Shown: positions 7,750-15,846, counted from the first letter of the stretch. The stretch: DNA of 64,000 nucleotides from Pseudomonas sp. B20(2017) (GCF_002113125.1 NZ_NEJP01000017.1:62001-126000); one strand, 5' to 3'. The notes: generated by a model not told the origin, from the sequence alone. Numbers and translations are program-made.

Positions 7750-8979
7750 TTATCCCTTGACGCACACCACCTGACGCAGGGTGTGCAGCACTTCAACCAG
7801 CTCACGCTGGGCGTGCATGACTTTGTCGATGTCCTTGTAGGCCATCGGAATTTCATCGATCACCGCAACGTCCTTGCGGCATTCAACGTGCGCGGTGGCG
7901 CGGATCTGATCTTCGACGGTGAAGGTGTTTTTGGCCTTGGTACGGCTCATTGTGCGACCGGCACCGTGGCTGCAGGAGCAAAACGATTCTTCGTTGCCCA
8001 GACCGCGCACGATGAAACTCTTGGCGCCCATCGAACCGGGGATGATCCCCAGCTCGCCCTTCTTCGCTGACACCGCGCCTTTGCGGGTGACCAGAATGTC
8101 CTCGCCGAAATGCCGCTCTTTCTGCACGTAGTTGTGGTGGCAGTTCACCGCCTCCAGCGCTACGTCGAATGGCTTGCGGATGATTTGCCGCGTGGCCTGA
8201 ATCACCGCTTGCATCATCAGCGCACGGTTCTGTTTGGCGAAATCCTGAGCCCAGCCCACCGCCTCCACGTAGTCATCAAAATGCCGGCTGCCTTCTTCGA
8301 AGTACGCCAGATCACGATCCGGCAGGTTGGCGATGTGCTGACGCATATCCGCCTGGGCCATCTGGATGAACAGGTTACCGATGGCATTGCCGACACCGCG
8401 CGAGCCGCTGTGCAACATGAACCAGACCCGGTTAGCCTCATCCAGGCACACTTCGATGAAGTGGTTACCGCTGCCCAGTGTTCCGAGATGCCCGCGGTTG
8501 TTGGTGTCGGCCAGTTTAGGGTACTTGTCGGTGATCGCCTTAAAGCGTGGATTCAACGCCGCCCAGGCCTGATCGGCCTGTTGCGGAATCTCGTCCCAGG
8601 CGCCTTTGTCACGGCGCGAGCGGGTCGAACTGCGGCCATGAGGCACCGCTTGCTCGATGGCACTGCGCAGGCCATGCAGATTGTCCGGCAGATCGGCCGC
8701 CGTCAGCGAGGTTCGCGCGGCAATCATGCCGCAACCGATGTCCACCCCGACCGCTGCCGGGATGACCGCGCCGACCGTGGGAATCACGCTGCCGATGGTC
8801 GAGCCCTTGCCCAGATGGACGTCCGGCATGACCGCCAGATGCTTGAAGATGAAGGGCATCTTCGCCGTGTTCATCAACTGCTCGCGCGCTTCGTTTTCCA
8901 CCGGGACGCCTTCGGTCCAGAGCTTGATCGGTTTGCCGTTGGCGACTTCCAGCAGTTGGTAAGTGTGTTCTTTCATCAT
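7750..8979 (-). CDS. rtcB: RNA-splicing ligase RtcB (GTP- and Mn-dependent)
   Basis: 409 aa, bacterial RtcB length. It ligates RNA 2',3'-cyclic phosphate or 3'-phosphate ends to 5'-OH ends through a GMP-enzyme intermediate. Metal and guanylylation residues can be seen: MPDVHLGKGSTIG, AVGVDIGCGM (metal Cys), GTLGSGNHFIEV, HSGSRGVGN, NCHHNYV and CSHGAGR, which holds the His that takes GMP. Two adjacent ATG codons open the frame (8979 and 8976). The gene follows the Ro60-like gene after a 235-bp structured interval and precedes rlaP by 39 bp (or 3 bp with the GTG start). Expression probably depends on the sigma-54 promoter at 10871-10886. Confidence 0.96.
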   Translation of the reverse strand: MMKEHTYQLLEVANGKPIKLWTEGVPVENEAREQLMNTAKMPFIFKHLAVMPDVHLGKGSTIGSVIPTVGAVIPAAVGVDIGCGMIAARTSLTAADLPDNLHGLRSAIEQAVPHGRSSTRSRRDKGAWDEIPQQADQAWAALNPRFKAITDKYPKLADTNNRGHLGTLGSGNHFIEVCLDEANRVWFMLHSGSRGVGNAIGNLFIQMAQADMRQHIANLPDRDLAYFEEGSRHFDDYVEAVGWAQDFAKQNRALMMQAVIQATRQIIRKPFDVALEAVNCHHNYVQKERHFGEDILVTRKGAVSAKKGELGIIPGSMGAKSFIVRGLGNEESFCSCSHGAGRTMSRTKAKNTFTVEDQIRATAHVECRKDVAVIDEIPMAYKDIDKVMHAQRELVEVLHTLRQVVCVKG

Positions 8980-9214
8980 CTCGATTCTTCAGGTAGTTCC
9001 ACCGGCATTCGCCGGCAGATTCAAAAAAGGTGGCACGACAAAGGTTGATGACTGTTGCGCGTTGCCGCGCACCGGGGTTAGCCGGCCTCAGATGTACAGC
9101 CATCGGCATTCGTGCCGTCACGCACACTGACAAGGGTTTGGTGAGACGTCTTGGATGTAGTCCCACCGGCATTCAGTGCCCGTGACAAATCAATTCATTG
9201 GGTCGCTCATCGCG
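8980..9214 (-). ncRNA. Structured interval between rsr and rtcB, candidate Y-RNA-like RNA(s)
   Basis: No gene fits here, yet the transcribed (-) strand is highly structured. Segment one, 9186-9117 (70 nt), has complementary ends: GTCACG-GG-CACTGA pairs with TCAGTG-TG-CGTGAC, two 6-bp helices around a 2x2 internal loop. Inside it GGTGGGAC pairs with GTCTCACC. Segment two, 9116-9023 (94 nt), is closed by GGCACGA/TCGTGCC and ends in ACCTTTTTT, like an intrinsic 3' end. In Salmonella the Y-RNA-like YrlA lies at the same place between rsr and rtcB, so a Ro60-binding RNA is a reasonable reading. The structure was found by eye only. Confidence 0.55.
8990..9174 (-). repeat. Three copies of a 21-nt repeat in the rsr-rtcB gap
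   Basis: On the transcribed strand three 21-nt copies start with GAATGCCGRTGG and continue with three variable bases and TACMTS: 9174-9154, 9111-9091 and 9010-8990. Copy one matches copy three at 18 of 21 positions and copy two at 17 of 21. Each begins inside a small hairpin whose stem differs between copies while the GAA loop is kept: GGCA/TGCC, CGGCA/TGCCG and CCGGC/GCCGG. The third copy reaches almost to the rtcB start. Confidence 0.75.
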
Positions 9215-10828
9215 TCATCCCATGCTTTCAATCGCTTCGACCCAGTGCTGCGGTCCGTACCGGCCGGCGGTGAACTGCTCGATCACATCGAACACCGCGT
9301 CACTGAAACCGCCGACATTCAAGATGTCTTCACGATCCGCTGCCGGTGTCGCCCAACCCGGTTGCAGGTCAATGCAGATCAGGCGTGCCTGGGGGTTGAT
9401 CCGCTTTATCCGTTCCCATTGCAGCATTGTCTCGCTGGCGCCCTGGCGTCGCGCATCGATCCAGGATTCGTTGTCCGACACCATGATCAGCGTATCGACC
9501 CTGGCCTTGCTGTCCGCCAGCTTCTTCAACGGCGCCGAGCAGCAGGTTCCGCCGCCGAAAATGCCCGCAAGCTTTTCGGCATTGCTGATCACACTGTCGC
9601 GCGGGTTGAGGGTGATATCCACCACCTTCCATTCGAACGGCATCACCCGCGCCGTCGGTTGTTTGCGCAACACCGCCGCCGTAATCAGCGCCGCCACATC
9701 GATGCAGCGCACCGCCGTGGTCGCGCCCTGACGATACCCGGTCAGCGGGCTGCCCATCGAGCCGGAAACATCCGGACAAACCACCACCGCGCCCTGACGA
9801 TACCCGGTCAGCGGGCTGCCCATCGAGCCGGAAACATCCGGACAAACCACCACCGCGCCCTGAAGCTTCGGCACATTGGTCAACGACAGCTCCAGCGCAT
9901 CCTGCAAAGCCTCGCGAATCGGCGCCGGCACGTCATCGCCGACCATCCGGTACGCTGCCAGCAACTGGTACGGATACACCCGCGCCTTCGCAACGGCTTC
10001 GGGATCCGCCAACCGCGCGGCCACGTATTCGGTGCAACCCGGTACTTCAAAAGCACCGTGGCGCGCCAGCGTATTGAGGTTGATGCGCAGGCCCTGCCAT
10101 CCCATATTTCGCGCCTGCGCTGCCCATTGCTCCTTGCTCAGTGTTTCGTTACCGAGCAATTGAAAAGGCACTTCAGGCACTTGAGCACTCGCTCCGCTGC
10201 GAAAAGCCAACAAATCGCGAGTCAGTGCGGGCAATGCCTGTGCATCCACCGGTTTGCCGATCACCCAGGCAAAAAACGCTTCGCGCCAGGCCTCGGACGG
10301 TTTTGGGTGAACCATCCTCACCACATCCGCCAGCGAAGGCTGATTGCCGATCGATGCCTGCAAGAGCTGACGTTCGGTCGCGCTGTTCAGCCAGTTCTGC
10401 ACCAGACGCTTGGGTTGAGAACCCAGGGAGCGGCGACCGGTGGCGCCACTGCGCAGGATCTGCACGAAGTTGCGCAGCATCTTGCCGCTGTCCACGACCT
10501 GCCCGAACACCTCCGGCACCAAAGCCGATCGCTGGGCCGTCAGCGCCGCCAGCAACAACGCCGGCATGTCTTTCATATGACCCTTTTGACGGGCGTAAAG
10601 AGCGGCATTCGCCACGAAGCGGCTGTCCAGTTCTGCCACCAGCTTCAACACCTGATCCAACTGACTTTGAGCCGTTGCGTAGAAGGTCGAATTCAGGCAA
10701 CCGGTGACGGCCAGTTGGGCCAGTTGATGCTTGGGCGTGTAGACATAAGCCGCAGCTCCGGAAGCATTCAAGGTGTCGCAGGCCGGCAGGCTTTTCGATT
10801 GCGTGTTGAAGAGGTTGAAGTTGGCCAT
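9215..10828 (-). CDS. rsr: Ro60-like TROVE-vWA protein (Rsr) with internal duplication
   Basis: 537 aa from the ATG at 10828, where the protein begins MANFNLFNTQSKSLP; an upstream in-frame extension to 10900 overlaps the sigma-54 promoter and is unlikely. The TROVE domain of HEAT-like helices fills residues ~20-310 (for example NAALYARQKGHMKDMPALLL). A von Willebrand A domain follows, with MIDAS motif DVSGSM. Ro60 orthologues are ring-shaped RNA-binding proteins that hold Y RNAs and misfolded RNAs. Here the MIDAS region occurs twice in a perfect 22-residue tandem repeat (DNA 9723-9854), which is abnormal for the family. It is the first gene of the RNA-repair operon. Confidence 0.92.
   Translation of the reverse strand: MANFNLFNTQSKSLPACDTLNASGAAAYVYTPKHQLAQLAVTGCLNSTFYATAQSQLDQVLKLVAELDSRFVANAALYARQKGHMKDMPALLLAALTAQRSALVPEVFGQVVDSGKMLRNFVQILRSGATGRRSLGSQPKRLVQNWLNSATERQLLQASIGNQPSLADVVRMVHPKPSEAWREAFFAWVIGKPVDAQALPALTRDLLAFRSGASAQVPEVPFQLLGNETLSKEQWAAQARNMGWQGLRINLNTLARHGAFEVPGCTEYVAARLADPEAVAKARVYPYQLLAAYRMVGDDVPAPIREALQDALELSLTNVPKLQGAVVVCPDVSGSMGSPLTGYRQGAVVVCPDVSGSMGSPLTGYRQGATTAVRCIDVAALITAAVLRKQPTARVMPFEWKVVDITLNPRDSVISNAEKLAGIFGGGTCCSAPLKKLADSKARVDTLIMVSDNESWIDARRQGASETMLQWERIKRINPQARLICIDLQPGWATPAADREDILNVGGFSDAVFDVIEQFTAGRYGPQHWVEAIESMG
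9723..9854 (-). repeat. Exact 66-bp tandem duplication inside the Ro60-like gene
   Basis: Two identical 66-bp units, 9723-9788 and 9789-9854, lie head to tail and keep the reading frame. Each encodes 22 residues including CPDVSGSMGSPLTGYRQ, the metal-ion-dependent adhesion site. The first nine bases, GCGCCCTGA, occur again at 9855-9863, so the ancestral single copy was bounded by 9-bp direct repeats. Replication slippage or recombination between such repeats would give exactly this product and could also reverse it. Confidence 0.97.
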
Positions 10829-10870
10829 CGTGGCGTCTCGCTGTGTTGTCCTGTTCGTTGCGACAGGTAT

Positions 10871-10886
10871 TGCAGCCGCTGTGCCA
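10871..10886 (-). promoter_or_regulatory. Sigma-54 promoter of the RNA-repair operon
   Basis: On the minus strand the sequence TGGCACAGCGGCTGCA matches the -24/-12 consensus TGGCACG-N4-TTGCA closely: GG and GC are exactly 10 bases apart, with one deviation (C for T before TGC). It is about 43 bp upstream of the Rsr start, and the sigma-54 activator gene rtcR is divergent next door. Confidence 0.88.
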
Positions 10887-10900
10887 GTTTTTGAAAACAC

Positions 10901-10975
10901 TCGTGACTTATTCTTATCTATTTGATTTTTAAAGGTTTTATTTCGATAGCGAGTACTCCTGAATTTTCGTCACGA
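10901..10975. promoter_or_regulatory. Inverted repeat, candidate RtcR upstream site
   Basis: TCGTGAC at 10901-10907 and its exact complement GTCACGA at 10969-10975 flank an AT-rich stretch (TTCTTATCTATTTGATTTTT) between rtcR and the sigma-54 promoter. The place, upstream of -24, is right for activator binding and for DNA bending. A 7-bp match of this kind can be chance. Confidence 0.3.
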
Positions 10976-11033
10976 CAAATAACGCCCTCGAACACTATCA
11001 TTGGATATCGTCATTTATCTTTCAGGATAATCA

Positions 11034-12635
11034 ATGTCCAGCAAGCGCACCGTCGCCATCGGTTTCATCGGAGCCACCCTTGATCGTGTAGGCAAAGGCG
11101 CCAACCGCTGGAACCATTGGCGACCTAGCGTGGGCCTGTGTCAGCAACCGGACGTCTTGATCCATCGACTGGAACTGATACACGGCACGGATGCCCGGGA
11201 CGCGAGCCTGGCCGAACGTATTCGCGAGGACATCCATCAGGTGTCGCCGGGCACAGAAGTGCGCCTGCACCCGATGGCGCTGCGCAACCCCTGGGATTTC
11301 GAAGAGGTCTACGGCGCCCTCCACGACTTCACCTCCGAATACACCTTCGATACCGAGCGTGAGGACTATCTGGTGCACATCACCACGGGAACCCACGTCG
11401 CGCAGATCTGCTGGTTCTTGCTGACCGAGGCGCGCTACCTGCCCGCGCGCCTGATCCAGACCTCTCCCGCCCGCCGCAAGAGCGAAGAAGAGCCGGCCAC
11501 CGGCACCCACGCACTGATCGACCTGGATCTGTCGCGCTACGACCGGATTGCCTCACGCTTCACCCACAAACGCCTGGAAGGCCTGGAATTTCTCAAGTCC
11601 GGCATCGCCACCCGCAACACCGCGTTCAACCGCTCCATCGAGCAGATCGAACGCGTGGCCGTGCGCTCAAAAGCACCCATGCTGTTGATCGGCCCGACCG
11701 GCGCCGGCAAGTCCTTTCTCGCCCGACGCATCTACGAGCTCAAACGCAGTCGCCATCAAATGCAGGGACGCTTCGTTGAAGTCAACTGCGCCACCCTGCG
11801 TGGCGACGGTGCAATGTCCGCGCTGTTCGGCCATGTCAAAGGCGCCTTCACCGGCGCGCAAAATGCCCGCGACGGCCTGCTGCGAGCGGCTGACGGCGGC
11901 ATGTTGTTTCTCGACGAGATCGGCGAGCTGGGGGCGGACGAACAAGCCATGCTGCTCAAGGCCATCGAAGAAAAGCGCTTCTTCCCGCTGGGCTCGGACA
12001 AGGAGGTCGACAGCGACTTCCTGATTATCGCCGGCACCCACCGCGACCTGCGCAGTCGCGTCGCCGAAGGCCTGTTCCGGGAAGATCTCTACGCTCGGAT
12101 CAACCTCTGGACGTTCGACCTGCCAGGCCTGGCCGGCCGCCGCGAAGACATCGAACCCAACATCGATTTTGAGCTTGAACGCCACGCGCGCGAACACGGC
12201 CAACTGGTGCGCTTCAATCTTGAAGCCCGACGGCGCTACCTGGGTTTCGCCAGCTCACGGGAAGCTGCGTGGCTGGGCAACTTTCGCGAACTCTCGGCCT
12301 CGATCACGCGCATGGCGACACTGGCCGACAGCGGGCGAATCGACGAAGCGCAAGTCGAGGAGGAAATTGATCGGCTGCGGTATGCGTGGGGGCTGGCGCA
12401 ACCGGCCGGGACAATAAATGAGCTGCCGGGCGATGCCGAGACGCTGGATCTGTTCGATCGATTGCAATTGAAAGCGGTGCTGGAGGTTTGCAGACAGGCA
12501 GACAGCTTGTCGGATGCCGGCAGACGACTGTTCGGCGTGTCGCGACAGGCGAAGGCGCAGCCCAATGATGCGGACCGATTGAGGAAGTACCTCGGACGGT
12601 TCGGTATTGACTGGAGCCAGCTGCGCGAGCAGTGA
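11034..12635 (+). CDS. rtcR: Sigma-54-dependent activator RtcR
   Basis: 533 aa. The N-terminal ~180 residues (KRTVAIGFIGATLDRVGKG, later VHITTGTHVAQICWFLLTEA) form the RtcR regulatory domain, a divergent CARF-type domain thought to sense an RNA-end or cyclic-nucleotide ligand. The AAA+ domain has Walker A GPTGAGKSFLARRI (~222), the sigma-54 contact loop GAFTGA (~274) and Walker B GMLFLDEIGEL (~291). The C-terminal ~80 residues carry a Fis-like DNA-binding domain. It is divergent from the Rsr-RtcB-RlaP-RtcA operon, whose sigma-54 promoter it presumably activates after RNA damage. Confidence 0.95.
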   Translation: MSSKRTVAIGFIGATLDRVGKGANRWNHWRPSVGLCQQPDVLIHRLELIHGTDARDASLAERIREDIHQVSPGTEVRLHPMALRNPWDFEEVYGALHDFTSEYTFDTEREDYLVHITTGTHVAQICWFLLTEARYLPARLIQTSPARRKSEEEPATGTHALIDLDLSRYDRIASRFTHKRLEGLEFLKSGIATRNTAFNRSIEQIERVAVRSKAPMLLIGPTGAGKSFLARRIYELKRSRHQMQGRFVEVNCATLRGDGAMSALFGHVKGAFTGAQNARDGLLRAADGGMLFLDEIGELGADEQAMLLKAIEEKRFFPLGSDKEVDSDFLIIAGTHRDLRSRVAEGLFREDLYARINLWTFDLPGLAGRREDIEPNIDFELERHAREHGQLVRFNLEARRRYLGFASSREAAWLGNFRELSASITRMATLADSGRIDEAQVEEEIDRLRYAWGLAQPAGTINELPGDAETLDLFDRLQLKAVLEVCRQADSLSDAGRRLFGVSRQAKAQPNDADRLRKYLGRFGIDWSQLREQ

Positions 12636-12766
12636 AGCGTCCGTGAACGAACGGATACGATCGGGGTGCGTGCCGGTGACTCACAAGTTCCCGCCCGTCA
12701 GTTGACCGGCACTTTACACCGCGTCAGAACTTCCAAACTCTATTCACCCGACGCGGAAGCCCGACG

Positions 12767-13024
12767 ATGAACAGAACTATTGCAGCCCTCATGCTTGGAA
12801 GTCTTTTATCCGCCACCGCACCGCTTGCGATGGCGGGAAGCAACGTCCCACCTACCGGTATTCCTGGGGTCAATCAGGGAGGCACCGAATCCAAGGAAGA
12901 CAAGGCCGACAAAAAGGGTGAAGAAGCCTCGGGGTCGAACTCCGGTGCGGAGTCCCATGAGACAGAGAAGGATGCGCAAACATCCAGCGGCTCGAAGGAT
13001 GGGATGGAAGAAAAGAAACCCTGA
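12767..13024 (+). CDS. Small exported protein with a charged low-complexity tail
   Basis: 85 aa. A Sec signal peptide (RTIAALMLGSLLSATAPLAMA, cleavage near residue 23) is followed by SNVPPTGIPGVNQGG and then about 45 residues made almost only of Lys, Glu, Asp, Ser, Gly and Ala. This part is predicted to be disordered. No cysteines or recognised domain are present. It stands alone downstream of rtcR and ends before a strong terminator at 13059. Small secreted proteins of this type are common in Pseudomonas and their role is unknown. Confidence 0.75.
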   Translation: MNRTIAALMLGSLLSATAPLAMAGSNVPPTGIPGVNQGGTESKEDKADKKGEEASGSNSGAESHETEKDAQTSSGSKDGMEEKKP

Positions 13025-13058
13025 GCGACTTGGCCGCCTCAGCAGTTTTCGCAGGCAT

Positions 13059-13089
13059 AAAAAAGCCGATCTCTCCGATCGGCTTTTTT
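13059..13089. terminator. Bidirectional intrinsic terminator
   Basis: GCCGATC-tctcc-GATCGGC with A6 on the left and T6 on the right, between the small exported protein gene (+) and the inositol permease gene (-). Confidence 0.9.
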
Positions 13090-13130
13090 ATATGACGCTT
13101 ATCCCGCCGTGGCAGGCCAGGACGATGATT

Positions 13131-14153
13131 TCAGCGCTTGAGCTTGCGCTTGTTGCGGTACTGGTCGATCACCACCGCGACCACAATGATCAGCCCCTTG
13201 ATGATGTCCTGGATGTAGGCGTCGACCCCGACAAACGTGAACCCGCTGGCCATCACCCCAAGGATCAAAGCGCCAATTACCGTGCCGGTGATGCGCCCTA
13301 CCCCGCCCGCCAGACTGGTACCACCGATGACCGCAGCGGCAATCGCATCCAGTTCGTAAGACATGCCCATCCCGGCCTGCCCGGTGGCGGCGCGGGCCGA
13401 AGCCACCACACCTGCCAGCCCCGCCAGCAATCCAGCGATGCTGTAGACAATGACCAGATGGCGTTTGACGTTGATACCGGACGTGCGCGCCGCCTGCATG
13501 TTGCCGCCGATGGCGTAGGTGTATTTGCCGTACTTGGTGTAGCGCAGCGCAACGTGGAAGATCACCGCCACCACCAGAAAAATGATCACCGGCATCGCGC
13601 CGTGGCCGATGGCCGTGTAGGAATCCGAGAGCATGCTTACCGGCTGGCCTTCGGTGTAGTAACGCGCCAGACCACGGGCCGACACCATCATGCCCAGCGT
13701 GGCAATGAACGGCGGAATCCCGGTGATGGCGATGATGCTGCCGTTGATCGCCCCCGCCAGCAGACCGACACCGAGCCCGGCAATCACAGGAATCCAGACC
13801 GGCAAATCGGTCAGTGACGGGAACACCGCCCGGGCGAAATCCGAGGTCTGCGCCAGACTGGCCGCAATCATCGCCGACAGCGCGAGCACCGAGCCCGACG
13901 ACAGGTCGATACCGGTGGTGATGATCACCTGGGTCACGCCAATCGCCAGCAGGCCGATGATCGACACTTGCAGAATCATCAACACCAGCCGCTGGGAGTT
14001 CATCAGGAAGCTCTGGTCGCGCACGATCCAGCCGAACAGTTCGAACACCAGGCCAATGCCGATCAGCACCAGGAAAATGCTCAGTTCCGTCGGAAAGCGC
14101 CGGCGACTCTTGACCGGTGCCGTGGCCGGTTTGTTTTCCAGTATCGCGTTCAT
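13131..14153 (-). CDS. iatP: Inositol/sugar ABC transporter permease
   Basis: 340 aa from the ATG at 14153, preceded by AAAGGTGA; a GTG at 14159 is less likely. It has about eight to ten hydrophobic segments of the RbsC-type (BPD_transp_2) permease family, with GVTQVIITTGIDLSSGSVLAL (~75-95) and AAVIGGTSLAGGVGRITGTVIGAL (~255-278) as family hallmarks. It forms the inner-membrane channel of a CUT2 importer together with the ATPase at 14211-15776 and the binding protein at 15847-16773. Myo-inositol is inferred as substrate from the iol genes next to it. Confidence 0.9.
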   Translation of the reverse strand: MNAILENKPATAPVKSRRRFPTELSIFLVLIGIGLVFELFGWIVRDQSFLMNSQRLVLMILQVSIIGLLAIGVTQVIITTGIDLSSGSVLALSAMIAASLAQTSDFARAVFPSLTDLPVWIPVIAGLGVGLLAGAINGSIIAITGIPPFIATLGMMVSARGLARYYTEGQPVSMLSDSYTAIGHGAMPVIIFLVVAVIFHVALRYTKYGKYTYAIGGNMQAARTSGINVKRHLVIVYSIAGLLAGLAGVVASARAATGQAGMGMSYELDAIAAAVIGGTSLAGGVGRITGTVIGALILGVMASGFTFVGVDAYIQDIIKGLIIVVAVVIDQYRNKRKLKR

Positions 14154-14210
14154 AACCACTCACCTTTCTATCGCATCATCGACGGCGGCCTCGGCCACCA
14201 GCGGTATCCA

Positions 14211-15776
14211 TTAATGAACCGAGGACAGGCCCGAAGCCAGCTGCATCACCCGTTCCTGAGTCGCCTCGCTGCGGTCGAGGGTGCCCATCAGGTCGCCCTC
14301 GTGCATGACCATCACCCGGTCGCTCATGCCGAGCACTTCCGGCAGTTCCGAAGAAATCATGATTACCGCCATGCCTTCGCTGGCGAGGTAGGCGATGAGC
14401 CGGTAAATCTCGGCCTTGGCGCCGACGTCGATGCCACGGGTCGGCTCGTCGAGTATCAGGATTCGCGGGTTGGTCATCAGCCAGCGGGCCAGCAAGGCTT
14501 TCTGCTGATTGCCACCCGACAGGGTGTCGATGCACTGCTCCAGCGACGGGGTTTTCACCCGCAACTTTTTGCACATGTCTTCGCACAAGGCGCGCAAGGC
14601 TTTTTGCTGGATGAACCCGTGGCCGGCATAGTGCGGCAGGACGGCCATTTCCATGTTCTCCAGCACCGAAAGGCACGGGAACAGACCACTGAGCTTGCGA
14701 TCCTCGGTCAACAGCGCGAAGCCCTTGTCGATCGCCATGTGCGGATCGCTGATGCGCACCACCTCGCCATCGAGGCGGATCTCGCCACCGTCGCTGGGCG
14801 TGATGCCGAAGATCGCTTCGGCCACGTTGGTCCGGCCGGAGCCCATCAAACCGGCGATGCCGAGGATTTCCCCGGCATGCAAGTCGAAGGAAACCCCCTT
14901 GAAGATGCCATCGAGCTTGAGGTCGCGCACCGACAGCAACAGATCGCCGATCGGCTTTTCCCGCACCGGAAACAACTGGCTCAACTCGCGACCGACCATC
15001 ATCGAAATCAGGCTGTCACTGTCCATGGAATCGGCCCGCTGCAGGCCGATGTAGGCGCCGTCGCGAAACACCGCCACTTCATCGGCGATCGCGAACACTT
15101 CGTTCATTTTGTGGGTGATGTAGATGATGCCTTTGCCCTGGCTTTTCAGGTCGGCAATGATCGAGAACAGGTGGGCGACTTCCTTGTCGGTGATGGCCGA
15201 CGTCGGTTCATCCATGATCAGGATATCGGAGTCGTAGGACACGGCTTTGGCGATCTCGACCATCTGCCGCTCGGCGATACTCAGGTTGCCGACCAGTTCT
15301 TCGGGGTCGAGGTTGATCCGCAGGCGATCCAGCAGTTTCGCCGTGCAGCGGTGCATTTCCCGATGGTCGATCATGTGCAAGCCGTTGAGCTGCTCGCGGC
15401 CGATCCAGATGTTTTCGGCGATGCTCATGTGCGGCATCAGGTTGAGTTCCTGGTGGATCATCGCGATCCCGGCCTGAAGCGCTGCCAGCGGCGTTTCGAA
15501 CACCACCGGTTTGCCCCGCAGGCGCAGCTCGCCGGCGTCTGGCTGGTAAATGCCGGCGATGATTTTCATCAAGGTCGATTTGCCCGCGCCATTCTCGCCC
15601 ATGAGCGCCAGCACGGAACCGGGGCGTACCCGCAGTTGCACATCGGACAACGCCACCACACCGGGGAAACCCTTGCTGACGTTGAGGATCTCCAGCAGGT
15701 ACGGCTCTTCGACAGGTATTGCAGTGGGCGGGCTCCCCTTCAGAGGGGTGCTCGAAGCAGTCGCTGAAGCGAACAT
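14211..15776 (-). CDS. iatA: Inositol/sugar ABC transporter ATPase
   Basis: 521 aa from the ATG at 15776, chosen because GGAGT lies 8 nt upstream; earlier ATGs give a hydrophobic extension unlike the family. Two tandem ABC domains are present. The first has Walker A GENGAGKST (~60), LSIAERQMVEIAKA and Walker B DILIMDEPTSAI. The second has LSGGNQQKALLARWL and Walker B ILILDEPTRGIDVGAK, but a degenerate Walker A, as is normal for RbsA/MglA-type CUT2 ATPases. It powers uptake by the permease downstream, probably of myo-inositol. Confidence 0.92.
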   Translation of the reverse strand: MFASATASSTPLKGSPPTAIPVEEPYLLEILNVSKGFPGVVALSDVQLRVRPGSVLALMGENGAGKSTLMKIIAGIYQPDAGELRLRGKPVVFETPLAALQAGIAMIHQELNLMPHMSIAENIWIGREQLNGLHMIDHREMHRCTAKLLDRLRINLDPEELVGNLSIAERQMVEIAKAVSYDSDILIMDEPTSAITDKEVAHLFSIIADLKSQGKGIIYITHKMNEVFAIADEVAVFRDGAYIGLQRADSMDSDSLISMMVGRELSQLFPVREKPIGDLLLSVRDLKLDGIFKGVSFDLHAGEILGIAGLMGSGRTNVAEAIFGITPSDGGEIRLDGEVVRISDPHMAIDKGFALLTEDRKLSGLFPCLSVLENMEMAVLPHYAGHGFIQQKALRALCEDMCKKLRVKTPSLEQCIDTLSGGNQQKALLARWLMTNPRILILDEPTRGIDVGAKAEIYRLIAYLASEGMAVIMISSELPEVLGMSDRVMVMHEGDLMGTLDRSEATQERVMQLASGLSSVH

Positions 15777-15846
15777 GATCAGGTACTCCATCAGCAAGGT
15801 CGCGATCGCCACCTTGCGGGCTTATTGTTGTTATTGAACGGACGGA

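Noticed and set aside
9023..9116. A tRNA gene in the rsr-rtcB gap
   Set aside because: The 7-bp closing stem followed by ACC looks like an acceptor arm, but no T arm with TTCGANNC or proper D and anticodon arms can be placed.
9176..10894. 572-aa open frame on the + strand
   Set aside because: Antisense to the Ro60-like gene; it contains the same duplication in meaningless form and starts in the ncRNA gap.
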